NCBI RefSeq assembly: GCF_904067545.1
Contig: NZ_LR881183.1
Location: 934,277 to 998,276, forward strand
DNA from: Thermococcus camini
Lineage (GTDB): Archaea > Methanobacteriota_B > Thermococci > Thermococcales > Thermococcaceae
Length of the DNA: 64,000 nt
Reading direction: 5' to 3'
The notes beneath the pieces are model-generated. The model searched no databases. It was not told where the DNA came from and worked only from the letters and a program-made list of their open reading frames with translations. A program made the translations under genes and the position numbers. Shown piece after piece: positions 49,434 through 58,079 of the stretch (positions within the stretch are counted from its first letter, which is position 1; every line of letters starts with the position of its first letter).

Positions 49434-50675
49434 ATGAAGGCAGTTATTCTTGCCGGCGGTTTTGGAACGAGGTTAAGGCCGCTCTCATCGACCAGACCCA
49501 AGCCCATGATCCCGGTTCTTGGCAAGCCAAACCTTCAGTACCTCCTTGAGAGCCTGGAGAAAATCCAGGAGATCGATGAGATAATCCTGTCCGTCCACTA
49601 CATGAGGGGAGAGATAAGGGAATTCATCGACGAAAAGATGGCCGACTACCCCAAAACGATACGGTTCGTTAATGACCCGATGCCGCTCGAGACCGGCGGA
49701 GCGCTCAAGAACGTGGAGGATTACGTGGATGGCGACTTTCTGGTCATCTACGGTGACGTTTTCACGAACTTCGACTTCAGGGAGCTCATTAAGGCCCACA
49801 AAGAGAACGACGGCCTCATAACAGTTGCGGTTACCAAGGTCTATGACCCGGAGAAGTACGGAGTCGTCGAGCTGGACGATGGAAACCAGGTCACCCACTT
49901 CGAGGAGAAGCCCCACAGGCCCCGCACCAACCTCGTCGATGCGGGCATCTACATGGTTAACAAGAAGGTCCTGGAGGAGATTCCGAAGAATAAGGAGGTC
50001 TACTTCGAGCGCGAGGTTCTCCCGAAGTACGTGGCCAGGGGACTTGTTTACGCCCACAAAATACCGCGCGAGTACCACTGGATCGACCTCGGGACCCCGG
50101 ACGACCTCTTCTACGCCCACCAGGTTGCGATGGATGAGATAGCCAAGGAGAACGGCTATTTTGTCATCAAAGAGGGTGCCGAAGTCCCAGAGGACGTTGA
50201 GATACAGGGGCCGGTTTACATCGACGAGGGGGTTAAGATAGGCCACGGCGTCAAGATAAAGGCCTACACGTATATAGGTCCGAACACCGTTGTCGAGGAC
50301 AGGGCCTACTTCAAGCGTGCCATACTTATAGGCAACGACATCGTTAGGGAGCGCTCCGAGATAAAGGACAGCATCCTCGGAGAGGGCGTCGTCGTCGGAA
50401 AGAACGTCATACTCAAGGAGACCGCAGTCGTCGGCGACTACGCCAAGATTTACGATAACCTCGTTATCTACGGAGCCAAGGTGCTGCCGTGGAAGAAGGT
50501 TGAGGAGTACGAGGCATACATCAAGATAAAGCTTGACCCGACCAAGGTCAGGCCCGGCGTCACCCCGGACCGCTGCCCGCTCGGCCTGCCGGAGTGCATC
50601 TACACCAAGTTCAAAGCCATAGCGGGCGAGAAGCCGCCGTGCGACGAGTGCATAGAGAACCAGTGGCTATTCTGA
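49434..50675 (+). CDS. sugar-1-phosphate nucleotidyltransferase (NDP-sugar synthase) with Cys-rich tail
   Basis: 413 residues. The N-terminal Rossmann-like domain carries LAGGFGTRLRPLSSTRPKPMIPVLGKP and VIYGDVFTNFDF, then WIDLGTPDDL. The C-terminal left-handed beta-helix repeats (VYIDEGVKIGHGVKIKAYTYIGPN and following) are complete. The enzyme makes an NDP-sugar such as GDP-mannose or UDP-GlcNAc. The last 40 residues hold four cysteines (DRCPLGLPECIY and PPCDECIEN), a possible metal site absent from standard family members. Two TATA boxes lie upstream. Confidence 0.85.
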   Translation: MKAVILAGGFGTRLRPLSSTRPKPMIPVLGKPNLQYLLESLEKIQEIDEIILSVHYMRGEIREFIDEKMADYPKTIRFVNDPMPLETGGALKNVEDYVDGDFLVIYGDVFTNFDFRELIKAHKENDGLITVAVTKVYDPEKYGVVELDDGNQVTHFEEKPHRPRTNLVDAGIYMVNKKVLEEIPKNKEVYFEREVLPKYVARGLVYAHKIPREYHWIDLGTPDDLFYAHQVAMDEIAKENGYFVIKEGAEVPEDVEIQGPVYIDEGVKIGHGVKIKAYTYIGPNTVVEDRAYFKRAILIGNDIVRERSEIKDSILGEGVVVGKNVILKETAVVGDYAKIYDNLVIYGAKVLPWKKVEEYEAYIKIKLDPTKVRPGVTPDRCPLGLPECIYTKFKAIAGEKPPCDECIENQWLF

Positions 50676-50711
50676 TTTTTCATTCAATCCTCTACTTTTT
50701 TATGGAGGGCC

Positions 50712-50733
50712 AAACTTTGCACCAGCAAAGTTT
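50712..50733. repeat. dispersed palindromic repeat
   Basis: Arms AAACTTTGC and GCAAAGTTT pair perfectly around loop ACCA. It lies in the 61-base gap between the converging NDP-sugar synthase and dacZ genes. The partial copy TTTGCACCAG occurs in the 54387-54601 gap and a similar hairpin follows tRNA-Val (2065-2088). Confidence 0.7.
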
Positions 50734-50736
50734 CCT

Positions 50737-51540
50737 TCAGTACCTTATCCGCGGGTTGTACTCCAGGAGCATGAGGCCGTTTTTGAATATCCTTATCGTG
50801 CCGCTCTCGGAGAGGCTTATCGCCATCGCCCTGGTGAGCTTCGTTATCCCCGCGGCCGCTATGTGTCTGCTCCCCAGGCCCGGTGGAAGCATGAGGTCTA
50901 TGACCTTCGGCTCGACCTCCAGGTAGCGGCCGGCGGCCGCGATCCTGCCGTCGTCGCGGACTATAAACGCCCCGTCCAGCTGGGCAAACTCCTTGATTAT
51001 CTCCTTACTGTTCCTGTCGAGTACGTTCACCTTATGCCCCTTGAACGGGTTCGGGATGAGCTGATGGGAGTGCCTGAGAACGCGCCTGGTGTCGCCGATG
51101 ACGAATATCGTCCCAACGGGCGTTCCCTCGCGGCCTTCCACACTCAGTTCTATGGTTATCTCAAGCAGCCGCTGGAGCACGCTCTGGTTCTGGGCAAAAA
51201 ATCCCCTCATGGCGGATATGCTCTTTTTGACGGTCTTTATCCCTATCATCTCCCGGGTGACGTAGACGAAGGACTCGCCCTCCCCGAGGATGTTGTGTTC
51301 TATCAGAAACGCAGATATGAGGTTCAGGATGTTGTTCAAGTCGAGGTTCTGGGGTATCGAGACCCGCTTGACCATCTCCTCCTCAACATCGAAGGAGGAA
51401 CCGACTATGACTATGGTAACGCCTGCGTCCCGAAGCCTCTCGGGGTCGATATCTTCCAGAATGACGAGGGCCTTGCCCCCAAGCTCTTTCACAATTCCTA
51501 TCGCGCTGTTTATTAAAACTTCAGGAATCCCCCGCCCCAT
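50737..51540 (-). CDS. dacZ: diadenylate cyclase (DacZ type), c-di-AMP synthase
   Basis: 267 residues. The C-terminal DAC domain is recognised by AQLDGAFIVRDDGRI (DGA motif) and PGLGSRHIAAAGITK (RH motif), the two ATP-binding signatures. The N-terminal part (INSAIGIVKELGGKALVILEDID) is the archaeal DacZ-type Rossmann-like domain. It condenses two ATP to c-di-AMP, which controls potassium and osmolyte transport. ATG 51540 follows GGTGAGC and a TATA box at about 51572-51580. Archaeal c-di-AMP binders in this genome are not in the window. Confidence 0.9.
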   Translation of the reverse strand: MGRGIPEVLINSAIGIVKELGGKALVILEDIDPERLRDAGVTIVIVGSSFDVEEEMVKRVSIPQNLDLNNILNLISAFLIEHNILGEGESFVYVTREMIGIKTVKKSISAMRGFFAQNQSVLQRLLEITIELSVEGREGTPVGTIFVIGDTRRVLRHSHQLIPNPFKGHKVNVLDRNSKEIIKEFAQLDGAFIVRDDGRIAAAGRYLEVEPKVIDLMLPPGLGSRHIAAAGITKLTRAMAISLSESGTIRIFKNGLMLLEYNPRIRY

Positions 51541-51646
51541 GCTCACCAACCGTTTTAGAGTACCACCTGCAACATAAAAATCTACCGGCCCGGGCACATC
51601 CAGAAAACGTTAAAACAGGCAGCACGTAGTTTCATTGGTGTGGGAG

Positions 51647-52180
51647 ATGAAGGTGATAGTCGCGATAACAGGGGCCAGCGGCGCGATATATGGGCTCAGG
51701 CTCATCGAGGTGCTCAGGGAAAAGGGACACGAGGTCATCACCGTTGCCTCGAAAACGGGCCTCGCAGTGCTCCGGCACGAGACCGGCGCGGATTTCAAGC
51801 CGGATTACATGGATGACGACCTCTTTGCCCCTATAGCATCCGGCTCACATCCCTTCGACGCCGTGGTCATAGCCCCGTGCTCCATGAAGACCCTTTCGGC
51901 AATAGCAAACGGCTATGCTGACAATCTGATCGCCCGGGCGGCGGACGTGGCGCTAAAGGAGAGAAGAAAGCTTGTCCTACTCGTCAGGGAGACACCGTTG
52001 AACTTGATACATCTGCAAAACATGGTGCGCGTTACTCAAGCTGGCGGGATAATTATGCCAGCCTCCCCAGGATTTTACACAAAGCCCAAAACTTTAGACG
52101 ATATGGTAAACTTTATAATTGGAAAAATCTTAGACCTTCTTAGCATTGAGAACGATGTATATCCCCGGTGGAGGAGTTAA
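51647..52180 (+). CDS. ubiX: UbiX-type flavin prenyltransferase
   Basis: 177 residues. Family motifs: [19 protein letters not shown] near the start, [44 protein letters not shown], and [10 protein letters not shown]. The enzyme adds dimethylallyl to FMN to make the prenylated flavin used by UbiD decarboxylases; no ubiD gene is in the window. ATG 51647 is preceded by GGTGTGGGAG. It begins a three-gene run, ubiX-lrp-CYTH, with a one-base gap to the next start. Confidence 0.9.
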   Translation: MKVIVAITGASGAIYGLRLIEVLREKGHEVITVASKTGLAVLRHETGADFKPDYMDDDLFAPIASGSHPFDAVVIAPCSMKTLSAIANGYADNLIARAADVALKERRKLVLLVRETPLNLIHLQNMVRVTQAGGIIMPASPGFYTKPKTLDDMVNFIIGKILDLLSIENDVYPRWRS

Positions 52181-52181
52181 C

Positions 52182-52664
52182 ATGGTTCAGCTCGATGACC
52201 TTGACAGGGCAATCCTCCGCATCCTGAAGGAAGATGCCAGGCTGACCATCTCCGAGATAGCAGAGAGACTGAACAGGCCGGAATCAACCATCCATTTCAG
52301 AATTAAAAAGCTCCAGGAGCGCGGCATCATCGGCAAATACACAATCGTCCTCGGGGAGGATCTCCAGCCGAAAGCCCTGGCGATCGTTTACATACAGGCC
52401 GAAACTCCCATAATCGAGGATTTCCTGGAGAGATATATCAGGCACATAATGAAAACGCTCTCACTCCTCCCCAATGTCCTGACCGTTGCCAGGAGCGGCA
52501 AGGATGGTGTCGTTGCCCTCGTCGGTGAGGAAAGCCCCGAAAAGCTAAACCGCTTTGTCGATGAAACCATCAAGGTTCTCCCCACGCTCAAGAGGGTGGA
52601 GGTCATTCCCATAGACGAATTCGGCAAGGGCAGTGGCCTTGTGGGCTTTCTGGTGGGTGTCTGA
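52182..52664 (+). CDS. Lrp/AsnC-family transcriptional regulator
   Basis: 160 residues. The N-terminal helix-turn-helix LDDLDRAILRILKEDARLTISEIAERLNRPESTIHFRIKKLQERGIIGKYTIVL is standard Lrp. The C-terminal RAM domain (VYIQAETPIIEDF and on) is present. It is co-transcribed with ubiX and overlaps the CYTH gene by one base. Lrp-type factors sense amino acids or other small ligands; the effector is unknown. The ribosome binding site GGAGG lies inside the end of ubiX. Confidence 0.88.
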   Translation: MVQLDDLDRAILRILKEDARLTISEIAERLNRPESTIHFRIKKLQERGIIGKYTIVLGEDLQPKALAIVYIQAETPIIEDFLERYIRHIMKTLSLLPNVLTVARSGKDGVVALVGEESPEKLNRFVDETIKVLPTLKRVEVIPIDEFGKGSGLVGFLVGV

Positions 52665-53176
52665 TGGAAATCGAGGTAAAGTTTCGAATCGACTTCAATC
52701 AGACCAGGGCCGCCATAGAATCCCTGGGTGCTGACTTCGTGCGGGAGGAGATCCAGGAGGATATCTATTTCTCCCTTCCTTCCCATGAGCTTCTTCGGGT
52801 TCGAAGGATCTCGAACCTTGGGAGGTCCTTTTTAACCTACAAGCGCATAGCTGACCCCGGGCGAAACGAGGAGTTCGACGAGATTGAAGTTGAGGTCTCC
52901 GACTTCGACAGGACCGTCGAGATCCTGCAGCGCCTTGGGTTCCGGGAGGATATCCGGATCAGGAAACGCCGCCTCGTTTACCGGCTGGAGGGTGTTACCT
53001 TCGAGCTGAACGAGGTAGAAGGGCTGGGAGCTTTTCTGGACATCGAGGTAATCTCTGACAATGTGGAAGAAGCCAAGCGCAGGATATGGGAAATCGCGAA
53101 AAGGCTCGGCCTCACCGAGGATGACGTTGAGCCGAGGCTCTACCAGGAGCTGATCAGGGAAGTTGAGGAAAAATAA
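52664..53176 (+). CDS. CYTH-domain protein (class IV adenylate cyclase/triphosphatase type)
   Basis: 170 residues. The CYTH fold starts with EIEVKFRID (ExExK signature), and acid/basic patterns LRVRR, YKRIAD, EIEVEVSD and FLDIEVISD line the tunnel. Such proteins bind triphosphate and make cAMP, or cleave thiamine or inorganic triphosphate; the activity here is unknown. One-base overlap with the lrp gene suggests co-translation. The last stop is 16 bases from the converging ychF stop. Confidence 0.85.
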   Translation: MEIEVKFRIDFNQTRAAIESLGADFVREEIQEDIYFSLPSHELLRVRRISNLGRSFLTYKRIADPGRNEEFDEIEVEVSDFDRTVEILQRLGFREDIRIRKRRLVYRLEGVTFELNEVEGLGAFLDIEVISDNVEEAKRRIWEIAKRLGLTEDDVEPRLYQELIREVEEK

Positions 53177-53192
53177 AACGGCAAAATCAAAA

Positions 53193-54386
53193 TCAGCGTG
53201 CCGTGGCTACAATTTTGATGATGTCGTTGAACTCCAGCTCGTAGTCTTCTCCAACGCGCCTGTGGGTTCTCGCGTTGACTGCGTAGAGAAAGGTCCTCCC
53301 GAGGTCGGTGTGCACCTTGTAGGCCAAATCGCGGGGCGTTGAACCCTTTGGAAGGAGGTGGACGTGGGGTAAAACGTTACCGAACTGGTCCGTGAGCTTG
53401 TGCTCGTCCTCCACAGGGTAGGCGGGGACTAGCTTCAGGAGCTCAAACGTTGCCCGGTTTATTACCTCCTGAACACCAGTGGACCCAAAGCGATCGAGGA
53501 CTCTCTCCTTTATCAGCCCAAGGGCCTTTTCCTGCTTGGGGCTCAACGGCTTAAGGATTTTGAAGTCGCTCGAACCGGGGACGTAGTCGATGAACCCTGC
53601 TTTAGCTGCCTTCCTCAGCGTTAGTTCTGCTGCTGCACTCGTTGGAACGACTATGTAACCCCTGCTCTTGCCCTTCCTTATCAAACGCTCTATCTGGGCA
53701 TCGGCAGCGGCATCGGCTTTGTTGGCCGCTATGATAATCGGCTTGTTTATCTTCCTCAGCTCGCGGACGAAGGCGAATAGGTCTTCATCGCTCCACTTAG
53801 TCGGGTCGTTGTCGAGGCCGAGCTTGTGGATGGCCTCGAAGGCATCTTCCTCGCTCACCCCTATTCCGGTCAGCTGGTCGGCTATGGCCTGGGCGAGCTT
53901 GAGATGCTGGAGCTTTATCCTCTTCGCGAACTTCTCCCAGTTCTTCCGGAGAATGCCGTATATCCAGTAGTCTATCTCCTTCTCAAGGAACTCGATGTCC
54001 TCCACGGGGTCATGGTGCTCCACAGGATTTCCCTCGGCGTCTGTCTTTCCGGTGGCGTCAACCACGTGTATCAGAGCGGAGGCCATTCTCAGGTCGTCGA
54101 GGAACTTGTTGCCCAAGCCTCTTCCCTCATGCGCCCCCGGAACGAGACCGGCAACGTCTATCATCTTTATCGGGATAAGCGCCTTTCCGTCCCTGTACTC
54201 GTAGTTCTGGGGGTTCGGTGTGCAGCCGAGTTCTTTGCAGGGATGCTCGGCTATCGCGTAGGTGACGCCGACGTTGGCATCAATGGTGGTGAACGGATAA
54301 TTGGCAATCTGGACATCGACAAGGGTTGCCGCCGAGAAGAAAGTTGACTTTCCGACGTTTGGCTTTCCAACAACACCTATCTCCAT
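53193..54386 (-). CDS. ychF: YchF/OLA1-type GTPase/ATPase with TGS domain
   Basis: 397 residues. G-domain motifs: GVVGKPNVGKSTFFSAATL (P loop), MIDVAGLVPGAHEGRGLGNKFLDDLRMASALIHVVDATG (G3 with flanks) and IIAANKADA in the G4 position. A coiled-coil helix follows, and the C-terminal TGS-like domain ends HTDLGRTFLYAVNARTHRRVGEDYELEFNDIIKIV. These Obg-family enzymes bind ribosomes. GGTGGTAGC precedes the ATG. The archaeal family is longer than bacterial YchF at the middle. Confidence 0.93.
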   Translation of the reverse strand: MEIGVVGKPNVGKSTFFSAATLVDVQIANYPFTTIDANVGVTYAIAEHPCKELGCTPNPQNYEYRDGKALIPIKMIDVAGLVPGAHEGRGLGNKFLDDLRMASALIHVVDATGKTDAEGNPVEHHDPVEDIEFLEKEIDYWIYGILRKNWEKFAKRIKLQHLKLAQAIADQLTGIGVSEEDAFEAIHKLGLDNDPTKWSDEDLFAFVRELRKINKPIIIAANKADAAADAQIERLIRKGKSRGYIVVPTSAAAELTLRKAAKAGFIDYVPGSSDFKILKPLSPKQEKALGLIKERVLDRFGSTGVQEVINRATFELLKLVPAYPVEDEHKLTDQFGNVLPHVHLLPKGSTPRDLAYKVHTDLGRTFLYAVNARTHRRVGEDYELEFNDIIKIVATAR

Positions 54387-54443
54387 GCTACCACCGCCCT
54401 AACTTCGCGCGAGGGTTTTAAGGGGTTTCGGCCGAAAACTATA

Positions 54444-54523
54444 ACTCCACCTTTGCACCAGTTCTTTTGGTGAAAACCCATGCGAATATACGTCCCTGCC
54501 AGTCGAAAGAACTGTGGTGGAGT
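54444..54523. repeat. long imperfect inverted repeat upstream of corA
   Basis: ACTCCACC (54444-54451) pairs with GGTGGAGT (54516-54523) and CAGTTCTTT (54459-54467) pairs with AAAGAACTG (54506-54514), with a bulge of seven versus one base and a 38-base loop. It lies in the 215-base gene-free region between ychF and corA. The bulge contains TTTGCACCAG shared with the palindrome at 50712. It may form a structured RNA leader or be a relic repeat. Confidence 0.5.
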
Positions 54524-54601
54524 CGCGGATACTGGAGTAGAGGAACCTTCTACCTGCTACCGTGCTGGGTTGAGGTGGGGCGTGGCTTCTGAGGTGGGAA
54601 C

Positions 54602-55585
54602 ATGACAACAGAAACCGACGAAAAGCCGAGGATAACAGTCCTCGCGTACTCACGGGACAAGTTTCTCAGCAGAAAGGCGGAAAGCATCGAGAAGGCCCTC
54701 TCCATAAGCGGCTATGATGTTGTGTGGGTGAACGTGGATACAGTCTCCCTCGTGCTCGAACTGAGGGATGCACTGGGGATCCACGAAACGCCGATGAAGA
54801 CCCTGGGGCGGGCGAACGGCAGGGCAAGGGTGATGGTGTTCCCGGACTACCTCTTTCTCCTTCTCCACCAGGTCTATGAGATAGATGGTGGACTGAAGAG
54901 GGAGAGGATGGGCATCCTCCTGAAGGGCAACCTCGTGATAACAATCCAGGAGACCCCTGGGGACGTTTTCGACCCGATACGGGAAGGCATCCGCAGGGGG
55001 GAGGGACTCCTCCGCGAACACGGTGCCGATTTTCTGCTCTTCGCAATTCTTGAGGCGATAGTTGAAAACTACGTACCGATAATCGAGCGCATAAGCTCCC
55101 AGATGGAAGAGCTCGAGGCGCGGATACTTTCGAGGGTGGACGAGGGCATCCTTCACAGGATACACGGAATACGGCGGGAGATACTCTTCATGCGCCGCAC
55201 GATATTCCCCCTCCTGGAGGCGTTCAGGAAGCTGAGGCTTGAGGGAGGGGATTTCTTCAGCGAGGACACCAAGCCCTTCATAGACGAACTCCACGACCAC
55301 GTCCTTGAGGTTCTCGAAATCCTCGAAGGGCAACGGGAGCTCGCCAACAGCCTCGTCGAGCTTTACTACTCGACCATCTCGATGAAGACAAACGACATCA
55401 TTAGAATCCTCACGGTCGTCTCGACGATATTCATCCCCCTAACCTTCATAACCGGCCTCTACGGAATGAACTTCCGATACATGCCGGAACTTTACTGGCG
55501 GTATGGCTATCCCTTCGTTCTCCTGCTGATGCTCTCTATCGCGGTTGGAATGCTCATGTACTTCAGGAAGAAGAGGTGGATTTAG
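54602..55585 (+). CDS. corA: CorA-type magnesium/metal transporter
   Basis: 327 residues. The long cytoplasmic domain ends in charged helices, followed by two membrane helices. The signature YGMNF lies at the end of the first ([19 protein letters not shown]), and the second is [18 protein letters not shown] with a basic tail KKRWI. The pentameric channel imports Mg2+ or Co2+/Ni2+ and is gated by bound Mg2+. ATG 54602 follows GAGGTGGGAAC. The gene-free leader region upstream contains a large inverted repeat, possibly regulatory. Confidence 0.92.
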   Translation: MTTETDEKPRITVLAYSRDKFLSRKAESIEKALSISGYDVVWVNVDTVSLVLELRDALGIHETPMKTLGRANGRARVMVFPDYLFLLLHQVYEIDGGLKRERMGILLKGNLVITIQETPGDVFDPIREGIRRGEGLLREHGADFLLFAILEAIVENYVPIIERISSQMEELEARILSRVDEGILHRIHGIRREILFMRRTIFPLLEAFRKLRLEGGDFFSEDTKPFIDELHDHVLEVLEILEGQRELANSLVELYYSTISMKTNDIIRILTVVSTIFIPLTFITGLYGMNFRYMPELYWRYGYPFVLLLMLSIAVGMLMYFRKKRWI

Positions 55586-56277
55586 GAGTCGAGCCCGAGG
55601 GCGAGTTTCAGGGCCTTCTCGGCTATCACGTCGAGAGGATCTACCAGCGGAATTTTCAAATCCTCCGGTCTCAGGGCAACGCTGACCTCCGTGCAGCCGG
55701 CTATTATTCCATCAACCCTGCGCTCGAGCCTTTTGGCCACCTCCAAAAGGAGCCTTCTTCCCAGCTCAAGGTTCCCGGCCTTCACACCTTCGTAGATTCC
55801 CTTCATGACGAGCTCCTGGTCTCTTCTGCCCGGCACAGCGATTTGAACGCCGTGGGATAGAAGGGCCCTGTGATACACGAGGCCCTTGATGGTACCATCT
55901 GTGGCGAGGAGACCCACCTTTCTCAGCCCCATTCCTCGAACCAATTTTGCTGTTTCCTCGATCATACTGACGAGCGGAATCTTTACCGCTTTCTGGATCG
56001 TCTCGGCGAAGAAGTGGGCGGTGTTGCAGGGCATTATTATGAAGTCCGCACCCCAGCTTTCGAGCTTCTTAGCGCTCTCAATGAGCTCGGGCCTTGGGTC
56101 TTCTCCGTTCCCAAGGATGAACGCGGTCCTGTCGGGTATCTTCGGATTGTTGTAGATGATTACCCTTGGATGCTCCTGGTCGCGCTTTGCCGGTGTCTTC
56201 TCCACTATTCTCCTGAAGAGCTCGGCAGTAGCTAAAGGCCCCATCCCGCCGAGGATTCCGATGGTTTTCTCAGTCAT
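55582..56277 (-). CDS. aspartate/glutamate racemase family protein
   Basis: 231 residues. Both catalytic cysteines are in place: [13 protein letters not shown] and [12 protein letters not shown]. The N-terminus [21 protein letters not shown] is typical of aspartate racemase (PLP-independent). It interconverts L- and D-aspartate. D-amino acids occur in hyperthermophilic archaea, though their use is unclear. It ends within the corA stop (four-base overlap) and starts divergent from the oleate hydratase gene across 95 bases. Confidence 0.88.
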   Translation of the reverse strand: MTEKTIGILGGMGPLATAELFRRIVEKTPAKRDQEHPRVIIYNNPKIPDRTAFILGNGEDPRPELIESAKKLESWGADFIIMPCNTAHFFAETIQKAVKIPLVSMIEETAKLVRGMGLRKVGLLATDGTIKGLVYHRALLSHGVQIAVPGRRDQELVMKGIYEGVKAGNLELGRRLLLEVAKRLERRVDGIIAGCTEVSVALRPEDLKIPLVDPLDVIAEKALKLALGLDS

Positions 56278-56337
56278 TCACTCACCACTAACCTTTATTG
56301 AGAAATATTTTTAAATTTGGCCACTATGACTATATCA

Positions 56338-56360
56338 AACATGTCTTTATAAGACATGTT
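56338..56360. promoter_or_regulatory. ACATGTC-N7-GACATGT operator before oleate hydratase
   Basis: A perfect inverted repeat with 10-base arms around TAT, ending 12 bases before ATG 56373. The inner part, ACATGTC, 7 bases, GACATGT at 56339-56359, has the same arms and spacing as the padR/MMPL operator at 19217-19237. The spacer itself (TTTATAA) is TATA-like. Confidence 0.7.
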
Positions 56361-56372
56361 GGGGTGAGGAAT

Positions 56373-58043
56373 ATGTTGAACTACAGGAGGACGACTCCAA
56401 GGAAAATCCCGGACATTAAGGAAAGGAAGGCATACTTCGTTGGAGGCGGGATAGCCTCTCTTGCCGGAGCCGTTTTCCTCATAAGGGACGCCAAGATGCC
56501 CGGGAAGAACATATACATCATTGAGAAAACTCCGGTCAACGGCGGCTGTCTCGATGGTTCCGGAACCCCGGAGAACGGCTACCTGCTCAGAGGGGGAAGG
56601 ATGTTCGAGGAGCATTATGAGGCCACATGGGACCTTCTCGGCTCGATACCCTCACTCGACGACCCAGAGAAGACGATACTCGACGAGGTTGTGGAGTTCA
56701 ATAAGGAGTACGTTGGCTCATCAAAGTGCCGCCTCGTTGGAACGCCGGGCAAAAAGGTGGACTTCTCGAAGTACGGCTTAACCGTGAGGCACCTCAACGA
56801 GATGAACGAACTTATCTTAACTCCGGAGGAAAAGCTCGCAGGAATAACGATAGAGCAGTGGTTCTCGAAGGACTTCTTTGAAACGAACTTCTGGTACTTC
56901 TGGGCAACGATGTTCGCCTTCCAGCCCTGGCACAGCGTTGCCGAGATGAGGCGGTACATGCTGCGCTTCATGCACCTCGTTCCGGGCATGAACAGGATAG
57001 AAGGCGTTAAGAGAACCCCATACAACCAGTACGACTCGATAATCCTGCCCATCCAGAAGTGGCTCCAAGAGCGGGGCGTCAACTTCATAATGGGGACGAC
57101 GGTTGTCGATGTGGAAATCGAGGAGAGGGACGGCACAAAATATGTCACCAAGCTCCACCTCAAGGGCCAGCATGGCGGGACAATCGAAGTTAACCCGAAG
57201 GACCTCGTCTTCATAACACTGGGTTCGATGGTGGACAACTCAACCTATGGGGACTTTAACCATCCACCGGTTCTCAACAGGGGCGAGGGCGACAGCTGGA
57301 GGCTCTGGAGAAAGCTGGTTGAAAAGGATCCTGCCTTAGGGAACCCCGATGCCTTTGCCTCGGACATAGACAAGACCAAGTGGGAATCCTTCACGATAAC
57401 CTTCAGGGGAGATAGGTTCCTTAAAATGCTCGAGGAGTTCACGGGCAACAGGACAGGAACTGGCGGACTGGTCACCTTCAAAGACTCCTCCTGGCTGATG
57501 TCAATAGTAGCATTCAGACAGCCCCACTTCAGGAACCAGCCTGATGACGTGACCGTTCTCTGGGGCTACGGGCTCTTCGTAGATAAGCCCGGCGACTACA
57601 TCAAGAAGCCGATGAGCCAGGCAACTGGAAAAGAGATATTCCTTGAGCTCCTCTACCACCTCGGCTGGCTTGACAGGAAGGACGAGCTCCTTGAGACCGT
57701 CATAAACGTGAGAACCGCCATGATGCCCTACATAACCGCCCACTTCATGCCGAGGAAGCCAGGCGACAGGCCTCCGGTTGTTCCCGAAAACTACGGAAAC
57801 TTAGCTCTGCTCGGCCAGTACGTCGAGATACCTGGGGAGTGCGTCTTCACCGTCGAGTATTCCGTCAAGTCTGCAATGATAGGCGTCTACACCCTCCTCG
57901 ATCTCGGGAGGGAGGCTCCACCTGCGTACACACCATATCAGGAGATTCCAGTCCTGCTGAAGGCGGCCGAAACGCTTGTCGATGACGACAAAAAAGAGCT
58001 CCTGAAGTACAGTTTATCTTTGTTTCTCTCTGGGAAGCTCTGA
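56373..58043 (+). CDS. ohyA: oleate hydratase (FAD-dependent)
   Basis: 556 residues. The enzyme adds water to the 9,10 double bond of oleate and related unsaturated fatty acids. The FAD motif KAYFVGGGIASLAGAVFLIRDA, then IYIIEKTPVNGGCLDGSG and GYLLRGGRMFEEHYEATWDLL are hallmarks of the OhyA family. Later regions match as well (NFWYFWATMFAFQPWHSVAEM, GQYVEIPGECVFTVEYSVKSA). It is a rare protein in archaea, whose membranes lack fatty acids, so transfer is likely. GGGGTGAGG lies just before ATG 56373. The operator suggests it belongs to a membrane-active compound response. Confidence 0.9.
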   Translation: MLNYRRTTPRKIPDIKERKAYFVGGGIASLAGAVFLIRDAKMPGKNIYIIEKTPVNGGCLDGSGTPENGYLLRGGRMFEEHYEATWDLLGSIPSLDDPEKTILDEVVEFNKEYVGSSKCRLVGTPGKKVDFSKYGLTVRHLNEMNELILTPEEKLAGITIEQWFSKDFFETNFWYFWATMFAFQPWHSVAEMRRYMLRFMHLVPGMNRIEGVKRTPYNQYDSIILPIQKWLQERGVNFIMGTTVVDVEIEERDGTKYVTKLHLKGQHGGTIEVNPKDLVFITLGSMVDNSTYGDFNHPPVLNRGEGDSWRLWRKLVEKDPALGNPDAFASDIDKTKWESFTITFRGDRFLKMLEEFTGNRTGTGGLVTFKDSSWLMSIVAFRQPHFRNQPDDVTVLWGYGLFVDKPGDYIKKPMSQATGKEIFLELLYHLGWLDRKDELLETVINVRTAMMPYITAHFMPRKPGDRPPVVPENYGNLALLGQYVEIPGECVFTVEYSVKSAMIGVYTLLDLGREAPPAYTPYQEIPVLLKAAETLVDDDKKELLKYSLSLFLSGKL

Positions 58044-58079
58044 TTTTCCCGGTTTTTCTTGTTTCTGTTGTTTTGGTCT

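Noticed and set aside
54426-54437. TTTCGGCCGAAA palindrome upstream of ychF
   Set aside because: It is short, lies outside the core promoter of ychF and has no matching copy; left as chance.
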